A stretch of DNA of 64,000 nucleotides, taken from contig NZ_NEUE01000260.1 of NCBI RefSeq assembly GCF_002910905.1, forward strand, positions 1 to 64,000, read 5' to 3'. A model generated the notes under the pieces. It made no database searches. It was given only the letters and a program-made list of their open reading frames with translations, and had not been told where the DNA came from. Of the stretch, positions 53,252 through 59,941 are shown in pieces (position 1 is the stretch's first letter; each line of letters opens with the position of its first letter). This stretch comes from Streptomyces sp. SM11 (GTDB lineage: Bacteria; Actinomycetota; Actinomycetes; Streptomycetales; Streptomycetaceae). The translations under genes were made by a program, and so were the position numbers.

Positions 53252-53388
53252 CGGCCGCGACGCTGCTGACGGGCGAACTCGCCGCGCACGAGGCGGGCGT
53301 GAAGCCCGCGACGATCCGCAAGTGCTCGCGGACGCGGTCGTGGACGAGACCCCGCCGCCGGGCTTCGACGGCACCCAGGAGGCGGTGA
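53248..53388 (+). pseudogene. truncated helix-turn-helix gene
   Basis: Starts inside the stop of the preceding gene (ATGA at 53248). The product begins MTAATLLTGELAAHEAGVKP, an HTH start like MerR-type or terminase-small-subunit-like HTH, and after ATIRK it runs into out-of-frame sequence of the tail completion gene (residues then read CSRTRSWTRPRRR). The rest of the HTH gene has been deleted, with the junction near 53320. Confidence 0.6.
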
Positions 53389-53664
53389 TCGTCTCCCTGC
53401 GCGGCGGCGCGTGGATCGACGACCTCCACCTCGACCAGCCGCTCGTCGAGCTGGAGGCCTACGGGCCGGACAAGGCGACGGCGCACCGCCTGGCGAAACG
53501 CCGCCCGCGCCGAGCTGCTGTCGGCGGCCGGCCGGACGTACGGAACGAACCTCGTGATCACCGATGTGGTCGAGTCCGACGGTCCGCGCTGGCTGCCGGA
53601 GTACCTCCATCCGGCGGCCAACCGCTACGTCTGCGTCCTGCGCGTGTCGCTGCGCATCGGCTGA
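53322..53664 (+). pseudogene. phage tail completion/terminator-like protein, frameshifted and 5'-truncated
   Basis: Readable as LADAVVDETPPPGFDGTQEA, GGAWIDDLHLDQPLVELEAY, GPDKATAHRLA in one frame and ARAELLSAAGRTYGTNLVIT, DGPRWLPEYLHPAANRYVCV, LRVSLRIG in the next. Removing one A from AAA at 53496-53498 joins them (RLANAARAEL). Size and place, directly before the tube gene, fit a siphovirus tail terminator. The start is lost at the deletion junction near 53320. Confidence 0.7.
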
Positions 53665-53819
53665 ACCGCCGGCATCCGCCCGGCGACCATCCACGCACCG
53701 CCCGTACCGACCCGGCGCCTCCGAGCGCCCCCACAGACAGGGCCCCGTCATCGGCGGGGCCTTCGCCGTACCCGCGGCAGGCACCACCATCCACGGAAAA
53801 CCATCTGAAGGAGCCATCC

Positions 53820-54421
53820 ATGGCAGGCAACAACTCGTCCGAGATCCGCGTGGCCGGAACCGGCCGCATCCTCATCGCGGACGTCAACGCCCCCTCCCGG
53901 ACGTCTTCTCCGAGGACCCGTCGGCCGACTGGGGTACGGGGTGGACCGACCTCGGCTACACCTCGACGGACGGGGTGACCTTCTCCAAGAAGGACAAGCT
54001 GGACCCGGTCGAGACGTGGCAGTCGATCAGCCCGGCCCGGTTCGTCTACGCGCACCGTGACCTGACGCTGAAGTTCTCCATGCTGCAGTTCAACGAGGAC
54101 ACGCTGCCCTTCTTCCTGGGTGGCGTCCCGGCGGACATCCGCCGGGACGCCACCAAGCCGGACATCGTCCACTTCGACGTCCCGGACGGCCCGACCTTCG
54201 ACGAGCGCGCGCTCGGCCTGGAGTTCACCGACGGCACGGCGGTCACCTACCGCTTCGTCATCCCGCGCGGCCAGGTGACCGCCACCGACGACATCAAGCT
54301 CGCCCGAAAGGCCGCCGCGATGCTCGGTGCCACCTTCACCGCGCTCTCCCCGGGCGACGGCCAGGCGCTCGCCACCTTCGTCATGAAGGACGCCGCCTAC
54401 ACGGTGCCGGCCGGCGCCTGA
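53820..54421 (+). pseudogene. phage tail tube protein, frameshifted near the start
   Basis: MAGNNSSEIRVAGTGRILIA, DVNAP in one frame, then LPDVFSEDPSADWGTGWTDL, GYTSTDGVTFSKKDKLDPVE, TWQSISPARFVYAHRDLTLK in the -1 frame to the end (KDAAYTVPAGA). One missing C in the run 53890-53894 explains it. The body looks like a siphovirus major tail protein that forms the tube. GAAGGAG precedes the start. Without ribosomal slippage no tube protein would be made. Confidence 0.75.
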
Positions 54422-54538
54422 TCCCCCGCCGGGCGGGACCGGATCGGCCCGGTCCCGCCCGGCACCCCCGGGGCCCACGCAGCCCAGCCCAGCCCTGCTC
54501 TGTCCTGTTCCTGTTCCGCGTAAGGAGACCCACCACCC

Positions 54539-54828
54539 ATGGCTTCGTTCGACGTCAACGCAGCACGCGCCCAGCGTCTGGAAGCGCTCGGCCGCTCCTG
54601 GTCCTTCGACCTGGACGACGACACCTTCGAACTGCCCACCGAGCTGGGCCGCACCACCGCCAAGGCGCTCCGCAGCCTCGACGACAACGACGTCGACGGC
54701 CTGCTGAAGCTCCTGCTGGGCGAGGACCAGTTCGCGCGCTTCGAGCGCCACGACATCACCATGCAGGACATCGCAGCGATCCTGAGGCGTACGGCAAGGA
54801 GACCGGGCTCGGCCTGGGGGAAGGCTGA
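54539..54828 (+). pseudogene. tail assembly chaperone (gpG-like), frameshifted near its end
   Basis: The frame from ATG 54539 encodes MASFDVNAARAQRLEALGRS, WSFDLDDDTFELPTELGRTT, FERHDITMQDIAAIL. A missing G at 54784 puts the natural end EAYGKETGLGLGEG (stop 54826-54828) out of frame. With the G restored this is a 96-residue G-type chaperone ending on the slippery heptamer. GTAAGGAGACC lies upstream of the start. Family: chaperones that coat the tape measure protein during tail assembly. Confidence 0.8.
54816..54822 (+). promoter_or_regulatory. -1 programmed ribosomal frameshift site (G GGG GAA)
   Basis: The heptamer GGGGGAA fits X XXY YYZ exactly in the restored zero frame: codons GGG then GAA, four bases before the stop TGA at 54826. 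Slipping back one base reads GGG GGA AGG CTG AGC, entering the T frame. This heptamer is a known class of slippery site in actinophage tail assembly genes (Xu, Hendrix and Duda). Confidence 0.8.
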
Positions 54829-55220
54829 GCCTCCACGCGTTCGCCGAAGAACACGCCGAGGCCCTCGAAGCCGACCTGCTGCGGCACTACGGCGTGGACC
54901 TGCTCGACTGGCACCGCGGCCGGCTCTCCTCCCGCCGGCTCGCGGTGCTGGTCAAGCACATGCCACGCGACAGCGCCACCACTCAGCAACTTCACGGCGA
55001 GAGCGCCGAATGGGGCGTCACCAACTACCTGCTCGCCGCCGCCGTCGACCACCTCGCCGCCGCCAACTGGATGTTCGCCTCGGTCAACACCGACGAGGAC
55101 TCCGACCCCCCAGAGCCGCCGGTGCCGGTGCCGAGGCCGGGGGACGAGGCCTCCGCCGAGGAGCCGGCAAATCCGCCCGAGGCGCCCAGCCCGAGCGATC
55201 TGGCCCGCTTCTTCTCCTGA
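54822..55220 (+). CDS. tail assembly chaperone T extension (GT by -1 frameshifting)
   Basis: An open frame with no start codon and no ribosome binding site of its own near its beginning, read only by the -1 slip from the G gene. It encodes RLSLHAFAEEHAEALEADLL, RHYGVDLLDWHRGRLSSRRL, AVLVKHMPRDSATTQQLHG, WGVTNYLLAAAVDHLAAANW, then a Pro/Glu-rich tail ending SDLARFFS. The YGVDL-W-GRLS-RRL-VLV and NW patterns are those of actinophage GT chaperones. It would bridge the chaperone-coated tape measure and the tube protein. Intact in itself. Confidence 0.82.
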   Translation, partial: RLSLHAFAEEHAEALEADLLRHYGVDLLDWHRGRLSSRRLAVLVKHMPRDSATTQQLHGESAEWGVTNYLLAAAVDHLAAANWMFASVNTDEDSDPPEPPVPVPRPGDEASAEEPANPPEAPSPSDLARFFS

Positions 55221-55235
55221 TGCGACACACACGTG

Positions 55236-55649
55236 TCAGCCGAAAATAATCCAGCCCAGCAGTCCGATTCCCGGAACAGCGACGATCGCCGAAAGAACTG
55301 CCATCGCATAAGCCACCCCATAACCGATCGGAGGCACCTCGGCGTTCTTCGGATTGCGCGGATCGTAGACCACGTCCAGCGGATCTCCGATACGCGCGTG
55401 GGCAACCGCCGCCGGCTGGCTCAGGCATCTGAAGGTCTCGCCCGACTCCGTCTGGAACCTCGCCACCACGGCGATGCCGTCCTTGGCGAACGTGTGCTTG
55501 ACGCACACCCCGCGGACCGTGACGCCTCGGACGCGCAGAGAGAACAGACGCCGGGCGAAGAAGGCCAGCGCTCCGGATACGCCAAGTGCCACCAGAGCAT
55601 GCGGGACAAAGTAGGCCGATCCGGAAGCAGCGAGATACACCGAGGTCAT
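55236..55649 (-). CDS. DUF3592-like membrane protein, copy a (intact)
   Basis: A 137-residue protein on the strand opposite to the tail genes. Two membrane segments (ALVALGVSGALAFFARRLFS near the start, AYAMAVLSAIVAVPGIGLLG at the end) flank a beta-rich core: GVTVRGVCVKHTFAKDGIAV, RFQTESGETFRCLSQPAAV, and the family signature GDPLDVVYDPRNPKNAEV. CCGGAGTGTGA precedes the ATG. DUF3592 proteins have no proven function; several sit beside polymorphic toxins as possible immunity proteins. Confidence 0.8.
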   Translation of the reverse strand: MTSVYLAASGSAYFVPHALVALGVSGALAFFARRLFSLRVRGVTVRGVCVKHTFAKDGIAVVARFQTESGETFRCLSQPAAVAHARIGDPLDVVYDPRNPKNAEVPPIGYGVAYAMAVLSAIVAVPGIGLLGWIIFG

Positions 55650-55822
55650 ACATTCACACTCCGGAAGTCCTGATCAAACAGATCCGCAACTACATCAAAT
55701 CCTCGAAAGGGGATACAAATCGGTTCATCTGGACCGCATCCGCCGAGGAGATCCCAGCGAAAGTCGACCTCGTCCAGACCGACGTGAAGAAACTCACCGG
55801 GACGTCAGGAGTTCAAGGGTGA
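55650..55822 (+). mobile_element. IS630-like transposase relic (C-terminal part)
   Basis: The frame encodes HTPEVLIKQIRNYIKSSKGD, TNRFIWTASAEEIPAKVDLV, QTDVKKLTG, resembling the end of IS630/Tc1-mariner-type transposases (PF-W/T-TA-EEIL-KV pattern after an IR-YI helix). The catalytic DDE domain is absent; only about 58 codons remain. It overlaps the promoter side of DUF3592 copy a. No terminal inverted repeats were found. Confidence 0.62.
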
Positions 55823-56036
55823 GCGAATTCTTCACGGTGGATGAGTTCAATGCGTACAAGAGTACCCTACATCCGCGAGGCAACGCGGAAAGCGCGATGG
55901 ACGGGGCACCGGGCGAACACGCCACACCCAGAACCCAACAGGCCTACGCGAACACTCAGATCGTCACGTTCACTCCGCCCTGTTTCACATCTGATGAGCG
56001 CGGAGGTCCGTGTGGCGTGTTATCAGGAAACGCAGC
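55823..56036. other. low-GC spacer in the island
   Basis: Between the transposase relic and DUF3592 copy b. A short plus-strand reading starting at 55819 (MSEFFTVDEFNAYKS) has no family resemblance and looks fortuitous. Nothing else seen. Confidence 0.35.
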
Positions 56037-56446
56037 TCACCACATGCTGCTCCCCAGGAACCAGACAAGTATGAGTCCGATCCCACAGAGCAATCCACCG
56101 AGGGGGTAAGAGCCGATTCTCCGCTTCTGATCGTTCACGATCGGAGTTGCAGCATGCAGGGGATCATAAAGAACAGGTGCGGATTGACCTACCTCCACCA
56201 GCACCAGACCGGTCGGTGCAGACCAGGCCATGAGCTGGCGCCCCTCCCGTCCACATAGCGGATACCGCTGGAAACCATTCCGCCAGATGTCCAGCGCAGC
56301 CGCTCGCAGACCCCCGTCACCCTGCGCCCTCTACCGCTTGAGTAGAAATGATTCTGCCGAAACCGCAAGTGTATGAGGCGCAATCCTAGAGCCATAGGAG
56401 CGAGCCCAGCCATGAGGACGAATAGCATCACTGGATTGATATTCAC
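56037..56446 (-). pseudogene. DUF3592-like membrane protein, copy b (frameshifted)
   Basis: From GTG 56446: VNINPVMLFVLMAGLAPMAL, GLRLIHLRFRQNHFYSSGRG, RRVTGVCERLRWTSG, GIRYVDGRG. It then continues in another frame as LMAWSAPTGLVLVEVGQSAP, VLYDPLHAATPIV, GGLLCGIGLILVWFLGSSMW. A missing G/C in the run 56241-56244 accounts for the break. N- and C-terminal membrane helices and the YDP motif match copy a in layout. Confidence 0.72.
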
Positions 56447-56741
56447 GTCGCAGACGATACAACCGGTGCGGCTCACTCCGGCCGGCTCCCCGGTCAGACG
56501 CCGCAAAGGGGAAGAACCGTTGAGCGACGACGAGGAGGCCCAAACGGTCTGCGGAGCAGGACATCGGGCAGCGGCCGCGAACGGGAATAGCTCAAGACCT
56601 CCGTCCCCTTCGTAAGGTCGCTGGGCAGACCGTGGCCCCGCCCGGCGCCACGATCACTCGCCTCCTCGACGGCCGAGCCCGAAATCCGAAGAAGCAAGAG
56701 CCGGAAGCCTCGTGGCCGACTTCCGGCGCGGTGTCCTCCCC

Positions 56742-57076
56742 TGAAGGCCATCACGAGGAGAACCGCCTCAACCGCCACGAGCGCGATGAGGTCCACACGC
56801 TTCCACAGAGGCTTCCAGGCAGCAAGAGCCGTCCCCACCCGGCCGGGCGTCTGTGGATCGTAGACGACCTCGACGAGTTCACCGACCTGGATACCGGCCG
56901 GCACATCGCTCTCGTCTGCGGAACAGGTCACTCGCCGCCCGTCCTGCGTGACGAAACTGGAGAAGGAAGGCCGGCCCTCCGCCTTGGGAGCCGTCGGCGA
57001 TGGAATCCGAAGTTCCGGAAGGCCCGGACCGGGCGGAGCTGATGCGGTTCTTCAGCTGAACCACCCCCGCCGTCAC
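56742..57076 (-). pseudogene. DUF3592-like membrane protein, copy c (frameshifted, stop lost)
   Basis: Starts GTG 57076, inside the stop of copy d (GTGA). Residues SDSIADGSQGGGPAFLLQF, then in the next frame VTQDGRRVTCSADESDVPAG, IQVGELVEVVYDPQTPGRVG, LIALVAVEAVLLVMAFR. Comparison with the close relative at 58639-58910 shows one extra T/A in the run 56954-56956, and the shared stop changed to a Gly codon, so the frame reads on. The two copies share most residues after GGGPxFLLQF. Confidence 0.78.
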
Positions 57077-57468
57077 AGGAAGAGCGACAGCACGAAAACC
57101 ATGAGCGCTGTCGTCTGCGCGCAGATCACCAGCGCTCCGCAGACGTTCCCGAAAGTTATGGGCGCGGCTGCCGAGAGCTTCGGGAAGCCGGAAATGTACA
57201 GAACCTCCCGGCGGGCACCCATGAGGTTCCGCGCCAGCGAATAGACACGCACCTTCGTCAGATACTCAGCCCCGTCGCCGACCTGATATCGAATGTACGC
57301 ATAATTCCCATTTCTCCTCATACTGATGTCGATGCAAGTGCCCAGGGTTGTCGCACCCCGCCATTTCAACCAGACCAAGCGGCCCAGATGCATCAGCGAA
57401 GCAACGAACAGTGCGACCACCCCTCCGATGATCACAACCGCCAGCAGCACCTCAATGAATGCCTTCAT
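57073..57468 (-). CDS. DUF3592-like membrane protein, copy d (intact)
   Basis: A 131-residue protein: a first membrane helix MKAFIEVLLAVVIIGGVVAL (extended by FVASLMHLG), KWRGATTLGTCIDISMRRNG, YIRYQVGDGAEYLTKVRVYS, RREVLYISGFPKLSAAAP, and a final helix VCGALVICAQTTALMVFVLS. The layout equals copy a, but the YDP motif is reduced to YISGFP. Its stop overlaps the start of copy c (translational coupling). Function unknown. Confidence 0.72.
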   Translation of the reverse strand: MKAFIEVLLAVVIIGGVVALFVASLMHLGRLVWLKWRGATTLGTCIDISMRRNGNYAYIRYQVGDGAEYLTKVRVYSLARNLMGARREVLYISGFPKLSAAAPITFGNVCGALVICAQTTALMVFVLSLFL

Positions 57469-57517
57469 GGCTCCGCATCATGTCAAACAGATCTCCCGAA
57501 AGGAAGGTGTTCTGCGT

Positions 57518-57535
57518 GGGTCAACCGGTTGACCC
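57518..57535. promoter_or_regulatory. perfect 18-bp palindrome
   Basis: GGGTCAACCGGTTGACCC reads the same on both strands with no loop. It overlaps the end of the copy e fragment and lies 50 bases upstream of copy d's start, a sensible place for a repressor operator. The reason for it is not known. Confidence 0.6.
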
Positions 57536-57860
57536 GGGAAAGAAAAGGACTGCCTCGCACAGGAATATCTCGACGCCGCCATCGACGAACGACTGCGCCA
57601 GTGCGGGCTTCGTCACCTCGACGGACGTCACACAGGAGGTGGAAAGACTCACCGACCCTCGGGAGGCCGCCGGCCGCTCGTACACCTCGAGCACGCCCCC
57701 GTGGTGCGCACTCCGTTTCGGGCCAGGAGAACTTTCTGCCAGAACATCGCCACAAGGGCCCTGAGCCCTACATAGGCCAAGAAAGAAGGGCCACCGAGTA
57801 GCGCTAGAGCGACCATTGCCAGAATTGGCCTCGGGCCTCTCGGTACAGGACTCCGCCCGG
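57521..57860 (-). pseudogene. DUF3592-like membrane protein, copy e (fragment)
   Basis: ILAMVALALLGGPSFLAYVG, LRALVAMFWQKVLLARNGVR, TTG is followed, after a one-base shift in the run 57696-57700, by VLEVYERPAASRGSVSLSTS, CVTSVEVTKPALAQS. The N-terminal helix and the TTGVLEVYE-type strand match DUF3592 starts. The YDP motif and the second helix are missing, so it is truncated at its 3' end. Confidence 0.6.
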
Positions 57861-58124
57861 CACCTGATCCTGATCTCCCGCCGGGCCCGGGGCGCCGCCG
57901 GCACGGCAGACGCCACCGGACGCACAAGGACCGGTCCACTTCGCAGAGGAAGCCGATCAACCGGGATACCCGGTCGGTTTCCGGCTGGGCGCCGCCCGGG
58001 CTGGTTCCGCTCGATGGCGGATCAACGGCGGCGTGCCCGCCCGTCGCCCTGACCGGTGAGATCCAGGGCCGGCACATCCGGCCCGGTGCCGGTCGCAGGA
58101 GGCGAAGCACGTCGCCGGCACCCC

Positions 58125-58620
58125 TCACAGGGCCACCCCCATTTTCTCCAGCGCACTTCCCGCCATCGAGAGCGCCAAGGCCAGCGTGAGAGGAAAAAGG
58201 AATACGGCCGTGACCGACTTCGACATCACACGCCAGGGATTGAGGGGGGGCGAGGTCAGATGCCTTCGGCCTCCACGGAAGATAGGTGACGTCCATCCTG
58301 GAACCCGGTGCAGGAAGCCTGCCGGCCCAGAGTTCCGTGGTCATCTTGTACTCGATCCCGTCACGCGCACGGTAGTCGACTATCACCGACTGCCCGAAGC
58401 GTACCGCTGAATAGCCAGCGACCCGGGAGCCGATCGGACATTCCGCGACGGCGCACCGTGCTCGCTTTCGAGCGCGCTCAAATACGGTTGAACTTTTCGC
58501 CTCGCCCGCGACCTTCGCCGGATCGATCCGATGCGTTCCACACCAGAATCGGGGCACTGAAACAGAGAACTCCCCTGGGAAGCCCCTCGGCCCGGAAACC
58601 ACACTCGGCACACGATTCAC
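58125..58620 (-). pseudogene. DUF3592-like membrane protein, copy f (frameshifted)
   Basis: From GTG 58620 the frame includes GYSAVRFGQSVIVDYRARDG, IEYKMTTELWAGRLPAPGSR, MDVTYLPWRP, with the YxP signature, and then shifts near 58260 to RRHLTSPPLNPWRVMSKSVT, AVFLFPLTLALALSMAGSAL, EKMGVAL, a final membrane helix. One extra base explains it. The N-terminal helix is not visible. The gene follows copy g after 18 bases. Confidence 0.65.
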
Positions 58621-58638
58621 GTCATGGCTACCAGGCCC

Positions 58639-58910
58639 TCACCTGAAAGCCATCACGAGGAGGACCGCCTCTACCAATGCGAGCGTGATGAGGTCCACGC
58701 GCTGCCACAGAGGCTTCCGGGCAGCAAGAGCCGTCTCCACCCGGCCGGGCGCCTGCGGATCGTAGACGAGCTCGACGAGGTCACCGACCTGGGTACCGGC
58801 CGGCACATCGCTCTCGTCAGCGGAACAGGTCATTCGCCGGCCGTCCTGCGTGGCGAACTGGAGAAGGAAGGTCGGCCCTCCGCCTTGAGAGCGCCATTCC
58901 CGCTCTTAGT
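58639..58910 (-). pseudogene. DUF3592-like membrane protein, copy g (5'-truncated)
   Basis: Residues GGGPTFLLQFATQDGRRMTC, SADESDVPAGTQVGDLVELV, YDPQAPGRVETALAARKPLW, LITLALVEAVLLVMAFR and a stop. It lacks the first half: a TAA stop is met a few codons upstream of GGGP in the same frame (about 58911). It is a close duplicate of copy c and has the unshifted frame, which defines the indel in c. Confidence 0.72.
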
Positions 58911-59110
58911 TTAGCAGCGCGCCTCCGCCTGAACGCCACGCGCACGCACCAGCAGACGGCGACGAAGTATCCAGATAAAGGCCACAAGTCCAAGAATTGG
59001 CAGCAAGAAACGCTAAATATCCCAGTCCATGCACAACTCCTTCTGCGGGAAGCCGACGAAGAAGCATCCCATCACATAACAGAGGATCTGATCAAGGTGA
59101 CTGAGGAAGC

Positions 59111-59896
59111 ATGACAGAGCCTACGAACCAGCAGATCGCCAAAGATGTCGCGGCCATCGAGAAAGCACTTGAAGGAAAGGCGGACAAAGAATCAGTCGAG
59201 GGCCTGGTAAGGCGATCGGAGGTTCGCCCGAAAGCCTTGGTCGACGGCCCGGGAGAAACCGAGCAGTCCGGCAGTCCTGCGACAGCTCCGGAAAATTCGG
59301 ATCAGCAGGATCTGGCCACACAAAAAGAACTTCAGGATGCAACGGCATCCAGCGTCTGGACGAATGTCAAACCGGCAGAGCTTGTAGGCTTCGCCCTCGC
59401 CTGGCAGGCGCTCAAGTTCGAGCTCCCCACCCTGTTCAATCTCGAAATCTTCACCGAGAAGTTGCTCGGAAAGATGAACCTGTTCCCCAATGCCGAGGGA
59501 AACGGGCTCCGTATCGCACGGAATGAGTACGGGTTCCTCCTGCCGACCCGTAGGCCCGCCGCAGGGGAGCCGGGCGAGGACGGGGCCGACGCTGATCCTG
59601 CCCCGCCCGGCACACAGCCCACACCCGCCGGGCCCGCGTCTCCGACCGGACCACCCGCACCCCGGGGCCAACAGAACCGGCCCCCCTCCCCAGAACCCGG
59701 GCCCAGGCCAGGCCGATCGACACCGCGCCGATCAGCGCAGGGCCGATCGGCACCCGGCCAGACGCCCGGTGGAGACCCTGAGCAGCAACGACGCCTACAG
59801 GCCTCGCTCCGCCGTACGAACGATGAGAGCCGACGTGCCGCGACAGCGCTGCGCGACGCGAGCGACGCCGCGTCCGACCTCGCCAGATCCGTCTGA
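59111..59896 (+). CDS. hypothetical protein upstream of the tape measure gene
   Basis: A 261-residue protein. The N-terminal half is helical (QQIAKDVAAIEKALEGKADK, ESVEGLVRRSEVRPK), followed by the conserved-looking segment WTNVKPAELVGFALAWQALK, FELPTLFNLEIFTEKLLGKM, then a long Pro/Gly/Arg-rich linker and a final helix QQRRLQASLRRTNDESRRAA. It was not recognised. GAGGAAGC precedes the ATG. It occupies the slot directly before the tape measure and could be cargo, a chaperone or an island gene. Confidence 0.65.
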   Translation: MTEPTNQQIAKDVAAIEKALEGKADKESVEGLVRRSEVRPKALVDGPGETEQSGSPATAPENSDQQDLATQKELQDATASSVWTNVKPAELVGFALAWQALKFELPTLFNLEIFTEKLLGKMNLFPNAEGNGLRIARNEYGFLLPTRRPAAGEPGEDGADADPAPPGTQPTPAGPASPTGPPAPRGQQNRPPSPEPGPRPGRSTPRRSAQGRSAPGQTPGGDPEQQRRLQASLRRTNDESRRAATALRDASDAASDLARSV

Positions 59897-59941
59897 TATC
59901 CGGCTGTCACTCCGACGGCGCGTACTCATGGGAGACAGAGA

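Noticed and set aside
54539-55249. The uninterrupted 236-codon frame from the chaperone start
   Set aside because: After AAIL it reads Arg/Pro-rich out-of-frame sequence. The two other frames carry the chaperone end and the T domain, so this long frame is accidental.
55819-56109. A 96-codon plus-strand frame starting MSEFFTVDEF
   Set aside because: No family resemblance, low complexity at its end, and it runs over the promoter-distal part of DUF3592 copy b. Not enough to call a gene.
57459-57764. A 101-codon plus-strand frame over the palindrome and copy e
   Set aside because: It is antisense to the DUF3592-like fragment and has no ribosome binding site or recognisable motif.
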